Source of the DNA: Heliocybe sulcata
Taxonomy: Eukaryota; Basidiomycota; Agaricomycetes; Gloeophyllales; Gloeophyllaceae
DNA length: 64,000 nt
Assembly (NCBI GenBank): GCA_004369045.1
Contig: ML213504.1
Location: 1,908,894 to 1,972,893, forward strand
Reading direction: 5' to 3'
Position 1 is the first letter of the stretch, and every line of letters starts with the position of its first letter. A program made the position numbers and the translations under genes. The notes under the pieces are model-generated. The model was not told the origin of the DNA. It saw only the letters and a program-made list of their open reading frames with translations, and made no database searches. Of this stretch, positions 1-10,055 are shown in pieces.

Positions 1-395
1 AGAGCGAGCAGAGGACTGGTAGAGCTCCAGCCACAGAATATTTGATCTCGCGTCAAATCCTTATATGGTATGTTGCACTTGATACGGGGACGCCGTCTAA
101 GAAAGGCCAAAGACCCACTTCTGCCAGCGCTATCCGTAGAGTTAAATAGCCCAGTAGCAGCGAGCTAAGGGATTCAATCAAACAGCACTTGAGGATGTAA
201 GAGAACGTGTGCGGTACTCTATGCGGCTGCCACTCGAGTCGAGCTCATGCATGTACCGGCTGCACGTACGCATGTGAAAATGATCAGCCAATAGGGATGC
301 AGATAGTAACGGACGCAATCTATTAACCGATACCCCGCATCCGAGTCCTGTAACGTTACCTCCGTGCTTATACTTGCACTGAACTTCCTGGCGCC
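1..395. other. Intergenic, 5' flank of the acyl-CoA dehydrogenase gene
   Basis: No reading frame here looks like a gene. The stretch is probably the promoter and 5' leader of the gene that starts at 396. I see no clear TATA box. Confidence 0.5.
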
Positions 396-2614
396 ATGAG
401 CTCTCCTAAGGCCTTGAAGACATTTACTCTAGAGGATGTTGCGAAGGTATGCTGGTATCCGTGAGGCTGGCTGTCTGAAATTCGATCCAGCGTTGTCCGG
501 TATTAGCATAACAAGGAGGGCGATCTCGTAAGTCGAGTGTATCGGTGTATAAGAGGCATGACTGAATAGCAATGACATCGCAGTGGATTGTGATTGATTC
601 GAAAGTCTATGATGTCTCGAGATTTGCGAACCTTCACCCAGGAGGAACCTCCGTCTTCTACGTCCCTTCCGTCGGTGAGCGCTTCCGCACTGGACTCTCC
701 TCCTCCATCGCGCACTGATACTTGATATGTGCAGCTGGTCAAGACGCAACTCAAGTCTTCTTCGGTCTTCATCGCCACGAGGTCCTCCTACGCCCTCAAT
801 ACGCTCGCCTGCAGATTGGCACCATCTCTGGGCAGGAGGAGGTCATCAAGCCTCTGAAGGCAGGCGAGCTGTCCCAGGTCCCGTACGCTGAGCCGACATG
901 GCTGGCGAAGGGCTTCTACAGCCCATATTATACGGACAGTCATAAGAAGTTCCAGCAGGCGGTGCGGAAGCTCTTTGTGGATGTCGTACAGCCGGATGCG
1001 CTTCGCTGTGAAGAGAATGGGAAAAGGATCAGTCAGGAGGTCGTGGATCAGCTCGCGTATGTGTCTTTTCTCTTGTACAAGTGTTCGTATGCGACTAAGC
1101 GACTAACGTACCCGCGCTTAGGGCAAATAATATTATTGCGATGCGGTTAGGGCCCGGGAAGCATCTTAAGGGCCGTTCATTAATGGGAGGGGTCATCACA
1201 TCGGAGGAGTACGACTACTTCCACGAGGTATACCTTTTGTGAAGCGCATTATTTATCTATTCCAGTTACTTACTGCTCTGCCTTCTGTAGCTTATCATTA
1301 ACCTCGAAATCGGCCGTCTGGGCACGAGAGGATATGTCGATGGTCTGCTGGCAGGCATTGTCATTGGCCTTCCGCCTGTTCTGAATTACGGGTCTCCGGA
1401 GCTACAGGCGGCTGTTGTTCCTGATGTGTTTGCCGGGAAGAAGTTCGTTGCACTGGCGATCAGCGAAGCGTTCGCTGGAAGTGATGTTGCTGGCCTGCAG
1501 ACGACTGCCGTCAAAGACGGTGATCACTGGGTGATCTCCGGAACAAAGAAGTGAGTGCTACATTTATACCGCAGTCGACCTTAGTGATAACGTATATCCA
1601 GATGGATTACAAACGGTGTATTCGCTGACTACTTCACGACAGGCTGCAAAACGGAGGTCAGCATGTCAGCATGGCGTGTATTGAACCATCTGACATCCTC
1701 TTGTAGAACGGCTTCACTGTAATTCTGATCCCGCGAGGGGAAGGTGTTGAGACGAAACCTATCAAGACATCATACTCATCGACAGCCGGAACGGCGTATG
1801 TAACATTCGACAGGGTCCGCGTCCCAATCGGCAACACTCTCGGCAAGGTCGGCGGAGGCCTCGCAGTGATCCTTAGCAACTTCAACCACGAGCGATGGAT
1901 GGTAACCACCACCAGCGTGGGTGCTCAGCGGATGATTCTCGAGGAGTGCCTAAAGTCCGTTTCTCGCCTGGATGCCTGGATCCATAGGGCACCTAACCAA
2001 TCGCTCACGGCATTATCGTAATTTAGGTGGGCGAACCAACGGATGGTATTCGGCAAACCCCTGGTGTCCCAGGCCGTCATTCGCTCGAAACTGGCGAGCA
2101 TCATATCACGCGTGGAGTCGTGCCAGAACTGGCTCGAAATTGTTACACACCAAATGAACAACGTGAGTAAACCGCCCCTTGTCACATGCCCCACCCGATT
2201 GTGTTGAGGTCTAAACATGTAAATGGTCCCCCACAGATGTCGTACGCGCAGCAAGCTGATAAGCTGGCTGGGCCCATCGGGCTTCTCAAGCAGTACGTCT
2301 AAAAGCTTGTTTCTCCCCGGAGCTTGTAGTTACTAGAGACCTCGTAGGTTCGTCTCGAGGACTGGGCGTGAGACAGCAGAGGATGCCACGCAAATATTCG
2401 GTGGTCGGGGTATCACCGTCGGTGGGATGGGCAAGTATATCGAAAACGTAAGTGTCCTGCATGCCACCAAAGTGCTTCGACTAATTCCTCTTGTGTGCGA
2501 CAGTACCACCGAACATCCCCTTACGACGCCATCCTTGCTGGTGCCGAGGACGTGCTCGGCGACCTGGGCGTGAGACAGGCATTCAAGAAGATGCCGAAGA
2601 ACGCTCGTCTATGA
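396..2614 (+). CDS. Cytochrome b5-acyl-CoA dehydrogenase fusion protein
   Basis: Spliced gene with many short introns. Exon 1 (396-446) encodes 17 residues starting MSSPKALKTFTLEDVAK. Later exons give a cytochrome b5 domain with the haem-ligand motif HPGG (in SRFANLHPGGTSVF) and a second His in FFGLHRHEVL. The rest is an acyl-CoA dehydrogenase: an N-terminal helical part, a middle beta part (KFVALAISEAFAGSD), and a C-terminal helical part with TEDATQIFGGRGITVGG, the usual FAD-contacting GGxG region. The protein ends KKMPKNARL. Known for the family: flavin-dependent alpha,beta-dehydrogenation of acyl-CoA thioesters, with electrons passed on. Inference: the fused b5 domain may act as a built-in electron acceptor or relay. 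No mitochondrial targeting peptide is obvious, so a cytosolic or peroxisomal site is possible. The true acyl substrate cannot be read from the sequence. Confidence 0.88.
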
Positions 2615-3310
2615 CCACGGGGCGGGCTTTGCTGTATATTGCTTGGGATCTATACCGCAAGTGGTATTGGTTCTGCATACACGGACATTCCACTCTTGTA
2701 CTAATGTCGTTCTTAATGCTATGGACATCGGGATCACTGTGACGGAACGCGAACCTGCCAAGGACGAGGATACTGCAAGCACGGCTCCGACTCGCGCGCT
2801 CCGTGTGGCCATCACCGGAACCGTCAAATCGCACGAAGAAGTGAAGTTCGAAACGTCCTAGCCAACGGCATACCTCCGCGAAGAGGCCGTAGAATTTCCC
2901 CTCTAAGCAGGTTTTGATGGGAAAAACACGAGAAAGGCCGGCTTCCAGTGCTGCTCGATTAGCATCGTCAATGTACTGACCCTTTCAGGGCGAAACTTTC
3001 AGTGAACCGTAAAATTATCGTGTCGAACTTCACTTAGATCTTCGCGCAAACTGACGGTCCCGGGCTACATGGAGCGCGCTCGGACCCGGCTGAAGCCTTG
3101 CAATTCCATCGCGATAAAAGACGGTACCGAGAATATTAAGACGGAAAAAGTTGAGTTATCGGGACACATTATACAGTGTTTCTAGCAGTACAGTACCTAC
3201 TTTTCCCCTATTCTAGAAAGGCGGCAGACATAGTACAATATGTAAGATACACCATATCAACGTATGTCTAACTACGAACGTACCGGTATAAACCTAGCGC
3301 GGTAGAAGGG
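2615..3310. other. Intergenic between two convergent genes
   Basis: Only short unconvincing frames occur here. It holds the 3' ends of the dehydrogenase (+) and the carrier gene (-), with AT-rich stretches around 3100-3270 that may contain polyadenylation signals. Confidence 0.5.
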
Positions 3311-4534
3311 TCAGCTTCCTTTCTCGCGTTCGCGTCTAGCAGCAGTAGTCCGTAGGAACCACGCAAGGTTCTCATAGACAACGAACGTGACGCAGGTCCC
3401 CGGGAGGACGCGCACGAGGTTAGCTCCTAAGCCTCGGTAAAAGCCTCGGAATCCCTCCTCCCGAAATGTCCTGGATATACAGGCTGGTATTGTGGGGTAG
3501 AGATGGGCGGTAGCGTTATTCTGGAAAGCGAGCGTTATTCGAGCTGCATACTATGCATGCCTGAAAATAACGCCGACCTGGATTCGAGAACGGACAACCT
3601 GATAAGGGTATGTCGCGGTCAAGGCGAAAAGTTTGCTGGCGCCAGACATTACCGTGTATGCGGTGTTGGACTATAAGACGAGTAAGATACAAGCGGGGCG
3701 TAATATCCAGCAAGCTTACTAATTTGTCATCTCCAGCCCCGTATTCTTTGCCGGCCTTTGCATAACTTGCTCGCTTCCTATCGAAGCCCCATTGCTTCAT
3801 CTTCTCGTAGGCCATAAATTGCAAGGCACCATTTCCGACGCCAACCAGGGCCAGTGTCGTACCCCTCCACAAACCAGTCAAGCCCTCGGTCTTCACAATG
3901 GCCGACAGACCATCTGCCCCTTCATCACTGACGACACTATGGATTGGAATGGCGGAGACTCACGCCATAAGTTCCGGTATGCTGTGGGCGAATCCGCCTG
4001 CGTCGTAAACATACGAACTTTGACCACCCATATCGGATTGGTCATTACCGCTGTCACGGCACCTACGGACGCCCGTTAGATAACTGACGGTGAAGACTTC
4101 TGAGGAGTCGCGAACTCGCTTCCGCAGAACATAAGAGGTATTGGCCAGCAGACATTCTGTAGCTCGGATCATCTCCGCTGGCTCGTTTCTTCAACATATT
4201 GTAACTTTGTGCGACAGGATTAGCATGGTGCCGCAAGGCGATGCGACAAGCCTTACAAGAGGAAATAGAACCCCCAGCTCGACGCATTACCGGCGATGTT
4301 CGTCCCGACACCTCTGTACAGTCCCTTCCACCCTTGACGGTCTTTAATTTCCTTCAGGGACAGCCATATCGCTCTGCCGAGCCCTCCCTTCGGAGAACTT
4401 GTCGAAACTTGGTATTTGACCTTCAGGAGATCCAGTGGCTGCATGCACAGCACCGCGACCGTGCCAGCGCCGATGCCAGCAAATGCATGGTCCAATGCCG
4501 TCGTCGGAAAGAAACTTGGGCCAGCCTGAGCCAT
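3311..4534 (-). CDS. FLX1: Mitochondrial carrier of the FAD/folate type (Flx1/SLC25A32-like)
   Basis: Three-repeat mitochondrial carrier split by several introns. The chosen start (4534) gives MAQAGPSFFPTTALDHAFAG, the usual start of this subfamily. The three signature motifs are visible: QPLDLLKVKYQV in repeat 1, NPIWVVKVRMF in repeat 2 (Trp in place of the acidic residue) and PYQVVRSRIQ in repeat 3 (Gln in place of the acidic residue). Trp and Gln at these places are typical of the FAD/folate/pyrimidine-nucleotide branch. YRGVGTNIAGNASSWGFYF and LPGTCVTFVVYENL also match Flx1/SLC25A32. The protein ends RRERERK-type basic residues then GS. Known role of the branch: moving FAD or folate across the mitochondrial inner membrane. 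The exact substrate here is inferred from similarity. It lies next to a flavoenzyme gene, which may be chance. Confidence 0.88.
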
Positions 4535-4808
4535 GCAGCATCGACGTCGGACGGAAAGTTGCCACCGTCGACGTAAGGGAGGGGAGGAGGACCCGGTACA
4601 CCCTTGTGAAATTAAGCGACCACGTCTAGGCCTTGTACATGTTCGGATTATTACTTTGGAAAACACTCTGTATTTTGGAGGTGAGACCTTTTGTCGCAAA
4701 TAACCAGAGCAGCGCACGCCTCGCTGGAAATCAATGCCCTGGATTACCACTCTAGCCCTCCGGTCCCCTCTCTTGGCTTCGGAGACTGTCCATTTGACAT
4801 AAAAGCAC

Positions 4809-7800
4809 ATGATTGCTCTACCCTGCATCCGCCCTGTCCTCAGTCTCCACAATCTGCGAAATCGTCTCCCTGGTATCGTCCTTCGATCTCTTTCCACCAC
4901 TGCCATGACTCGTACTGCATGGACGCCGAACCAATATCCCCCGACTCGTCGTTCTGGACATGTCGACATATACCAGAGCGAGTCTCGCGGTGAAGTTCGG
5001 GTCCCTGACCCATACGTGTGGCTAGAAGAGCAAACAGACGAGACAGATCAGTGGACAACAGACCAACAAGCGTTCACAAGGTCCTATCTAGACCAGAACG
5101 CTGACCGGCAAAAGTTGGAAGATGAGATCAGGAAAAACACCGACTACGAGAAGGTGCGACACACTATCTGAATTTATCCAAGTCAGCCAGACATATCAGC
5201 ACATGTAGTTTACTGCTCCGAGTCTGAAAGACGACGGGCGGTACTACTGGTGGTACAACAGCGGACTGCAAGCCCAACTTGGTAAGCCCGGATTTTGCAA
5301 TACATTAGACTGTGATCCGACGTGTCTGTCAAGTCTTCTATCGATCCAAAGATAAGTCTCTTCCCGACTTCTCTCAAGTTCAAGGAGCCGGCGGGGATGT
5401 GTTCTTCGACGTAAGCACTGGCGGTTTCGACACAACCCCTGTCTTTGACCTAGCCCATCACGAAGCCCAATCTACTAACCGCTGATGGCACGGCTTCTCT
5501 TGTCACGATGGCCTTCTCGAAGTCGGGAGATCTCTTTGCGTACGGTATATCTCGTTCGGTACGTATATCGGCGTATCCCGAGACCTATATGAAGATAGCG
5601 TCATACATTACTCTAGGGAAGTGATTTCTGTACCCTATACGTCCGACCTACGTCTGCTCCCTTTGCGGAAGTGGATGGCAGACGGCCGGACCACAATAGC
5701 CCTACAGACGACGGGCGACTGCCAGACGAAATCCGATTCGTCAAGTTCTCTGGCATAACGTGGACGCATGACTCGAAGGGCTTTTTCTACCAAGTTTGTC
5801 GCACCAATTAGCCGCGCCACGGGAGGTATTGACGGATGGCTTAATTACAGCGATACCCTACCCGGGAGTCCCATGGGGAATCTACAGAGGACAAAGCCGG
5901 CACCGACACTCAAGACGACAAGAATGCTATGCTCTACTACCACCGTATCGGGACGCCACAATGTAGCCTTGTCCATTTCTTGCGCTGATTGCCAGTCTAT
6001 TGAACGCTTGCTCACACAGCAGAGGATATTGTTATTCTGAAAAGTGAAGAGAACCCGTCATGGATGTGGCATGTCGACGTCAGTGAGATCGATGGCAAAT
6101 ACCTTTCGGTCTATATAACCAGGGACACGGCAAGAGTAAGTAGGCTGTGCCTCTGTTTGTGCGACCTGAAGCAGCCGATGCTCATGTATTGACACAGAAA
6201 AATCTCCTCTGGATAGCCGATCTCGAGCAGAACGAAATTGGTCCGCACATGAAATTTACTAAATTGGTGGACGAATTTGAAGCGGAATACGACATGTAAG
6301 TCTTGACTCACGCGCATGGGACATTTGCTCACTTTCAATGGTTCCTAGCATTACCAATGATGGTACAAAGTTGTATATCCGTACCAATAAGGACGCTCCC
6401 CTTTACAAGGTTGTCACCATTGACTTGGCTGACCCAACGCGCGAATACAAAGACTTCATCCCTGAAGACAAAAACGCGCGTTTAGAAGATATCAGGGCCA
6501 TCGCCGGTGATCAGTTCGCCTTGATATACAAGCGTAATGTGAGTAGCCACAGTTCATACTGCTTACGATATCCAAACGTAGCTCTCGAATAGGTCAAGGA
6601 CGAGATCTACGTCCGTCCGATGGCGGATGGCTCTCCGCTGACCCGCGTTGCGCCCGAGCATGTCGGCACGGCCTACCTCACAGGACGTCGTTCGAACGAC
6701 TTTTTCATGATAAGCATGGTGGGCTTTACCGAAGCCGGGGTGGTGGCGAAGTACGATTTCAGCGAGAAAGACGCATCGGCACGATACAGTATCATCAAGA
6801 AGACCGTCGTCGGGGGCTTAGTGGCGGATGACTTCGTCGCCGAGCAAGTATGGTATACCAGCAAGGATGGAACCAAGGTACCCATGTTCATTGTGCGGTT
6901 GAAGACGACAAAGTTGGATGGCACCGCACCGGCTATACAATACGGTAATATCTCGGTTGTACCTGGAGTAACGATACTCATACCATTACTAGGCTATGGT
7001 GGCTTCAGCATTTCTGTCAACCCCTTCTTCAGTCCAAGCATCCTGACGTTCGTGCGGGACTATAATGCAGTCTTAGCTGTACCTAACATTCGTGGCGGCG
7101 GCGAGTTTGGCGAAGAGTGGCATGTAGCAGGCACGCGAGAGCGCAGGGTCAGTCCAGCTGGAAGATGTGATGCGGACACTCCTGAACGATGGAGATTTGG
7201 CAGATCAACGTGTTCGACGATTTCATTGCGGCGACGTGCGTTATCTGCTCGTGCATCAATCTTTCAGGCACTGAGCATATTTGATTCACAGGGAGCACCT
7301 GGTCAAGAACAAATACGCTGCTCCTGGCAAAGTCGCCATAAACGGTGGCTCCAATGGAGGTAAGTTCGAAGCGTCTGCTGGGAATCTTGACGACGAATGC
7401 TGAACTTCACTTGCATTTCAGGGACACTAGTTGCTGCGTGCATCAACCGCGCACCTGAAGGGACGTTCGGCGCAGCCGTTGCCGAAGTAGGCGTGCATGA
7501 TCTCCTCAAGGTCCGTAAATCTTCTTCCCCTCGTCTGAGATCCCTGAGCTAACAATCGCCGTTCCAGTTTCCTAATTTCACCATTGGTAGGTAGTCCTTT
7601 GGACGAGAGCGGTAAAAATAGTACTTACAGGCAACTTTAGGCAAGGCCTGGACATCGGATTACGGGGACCCCAAGGATCCTCATGATTTCGATTTTATTC
7701 AGCACGTCTCACCTCTCCATAACGTGCCCACTGACAAGATCTTACCACCGACGATACTCCTAACTGCTGATCGTGCGTCGCTTCCATTTCTCTGTGTGGT

Positions 7801-8102
7801 CAACAGACCTTACTCCATTATACCAGATGATGATCGAGTGGTCCCTTTACATTCTTTCAAGCATGCAGCGACATTGCAATACACGCTCCCACATAACCCA
7901 CACCCTCTGTTGATCCGTATAGAAAAGAAAGCCGGCCACGGTGCTGGAAAGAGCACGGAACAACGGTGGGTACCGCTGTCACACCCATTGAACGGTATCA
8001 TCCTGACATACCACGCGACTGGATAGAATTAAGGAGGCCGCTGACAAATGGGGCTTTGTGGCCCAGTCACTTGGCCTTACTTGGAGAGGAACAGGTCGGT
8101 AG
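4809..8102 (+). CDS. Prolyl oligopeptidase (serine peptidase family S9A)
   Basis: Spliced gene with many introns. The N-terminal half is the beta-propeller part (DPYVWLEEQTDETDQW near the start). The C-terminal half is the alpha/beta hydrolase part: RGGGEFGEEWHVAGTRE, then the catalytic Ser in NGGSNGGTLVAACINRAPEG, the catalytic Asp in DDDRVVPLHSFKH and the catalytic His in KAGHGAGKST. The last exon follows an intron ending at about 8028 and gives IKEAADKWGFVAQSL...GTGR. The family cuts short peptides after proline. Two in-frame ATGs are possible: 4809 adds a 32-residue basic, Ser/Leu-rich leader that looks like a mitochondrial presequence, while 4905 (MTRTAWTPNQYPP) gives the usual cytosolic start. 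Some agaric relatives process cyclic-peptide toxins, but no precursor-peptide gene is visible nearby, so a housekeeping role is likelier. Confidence 0.92.
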
Positions 8103-8328
8103 ATAGGTCTCAGGACGTCCGCTGTACGGCATGCCGGTTGATTCTTGAATGAAGGTTTATCAGGGCCAATCGACGGGGTTGAGGGTGCCAGGGCCTCGCT
8201 CTAGAACGAGTAACAATGTTGGGACGTCCTCACGGGCTATTCGTTCACATTCAGCACCTGACTGGCGCGGCTTTCGATGCTCCGATCGATTATGGTGATG
8301 GCGATGCTTCCCTATTTCCGCGAACTCG

Positions 8329-9114
<786 letters not shown>

Positions 9115-9382
9115 TCTAATGAGCTTGAGGTTTCGCGGTCTGAATTGCTCCTCGGGTTGCGCCGGACTCAGATTGCTGCACAGATCCCTCCCGGTGAATA
9201 CAGTGAATACCGGAATTGTCCGGCTTACACGTTTGCCACACTGTCTGTATCGCTCTTTAATATCTTCGAAACGCGTCGCTCGTAAATGATGCTTGGTCTG
9301 TAAGCTTAAGTTTGTCAGTGACTCTCGAATGCAATGATTTATCCATGGTCCTCCAGGCCGCGCTACCGCGACGATCTCCTGC

Positions 9383-10003
9383 ATGAGCAGACCCGCTGGA
9401 CGTCTACCATCTACTTCTCGAGTCGCCGAACGCGCTATTTGGCTAGGTGCTCCGCTATCCCATGCACCTAGACGTCTGGCATCCAGTGCTGCCAATGACG
9501 ACCCGCCGCGAAACGAGAAGATCCCATACCGCACTGTCCGGCTGGTGGATCCGGAAACCTCAAAACTGCTCGCGCCGACCCCTCTGACAGAATTGCTCAA
9601 GGTTTTTGACGACAACAAGTTCTTTCTTGAGCTGGTCGCTACGAATCCTGAACCAATTGTTAAACTTGTTAACAAGCGGGAAGCACGCCAGCGGCGGTTA
9701 GAGGCGCGGAAGCAAGAGCGAACCACCAAGAAAGACGAGAAGGAGATCCAGATGACGTGGAAGATTGCCGGAGGTGACTTATCCCACAAGCTCAAGAAGG
9801 TCCGACAGGAGTTGGAGAAAGGGAATCGCATTAATCTCGTCTACGCGCTGAAGAAGGGACAGCAGTTACCAACTCCCCAGGAGAAGGACAATATTGTGAG
9901 GGGCACATTGGATCAGCTGGAGGACATTGCGAGAGAATGGAAACCGCGGGAGCAGGCACCGAGGTTGACTGTCATCTATCTCGAAAAGAAGAAAGAAAAA
10001 TAA
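9383..10003 (+). CDS. Mitochondrial translation initiation factor IF-3
   Basis: Intronless frame of 206 residues. The N-terminus (MSRPAGRLPSTSRVAERAIW) is basic and Ser/Arg-rich, fitting a mitochondrial presequence. NEKIPYRTVRLVDPETSKLL is the standard start of the IF-3 N domain. A charged linker follows (KREARQRRLEARKQERTTKK), then the C domain (KEIQMTWKIAGGDLSHKLKK). The C domain ends with the KKKEK tail. Known role: IF-3 keeps the small ribosomal subunit free and checks the start codon; the mitochondrial form acts in the matrix. It is convergent with the next gene, only 52 bp from its stop. Confidence 0.85.
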   Translation: MSRPAGRLPSTSRVAERAIWLGAPLSHAPRRLASSAANDDPPRNEKIPYRTVRLVDPETSKLLAPTPLTELLKVFDDNKFFLELVATNPEPIVKLVNKREARQRRLEARKQERTTKKDEKEIQMTWKIAGGDLSHKLKKVRQELEKGNRINLVYALKKGQQLPTPQEKDNIVRGTLDQLEDIAREWKPREQAPRLTVIYLEKKKEK

Positions 10004-10055
10004 TATTGCAATTATGTGGCTGGTCTGGGATATTAGCGATGCTAGTGCTACATAC

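Noticed and set aside
4809-8102. Prolyl oligopeptidase as part of a cyclic-peptide (amatoxin- or borosin-like) cluster
   Set aside because: No precursor peptide, self-methylating precursor or tailoring enzyme is near; the methyltransferase at 32.4 kb is too far and of another type.
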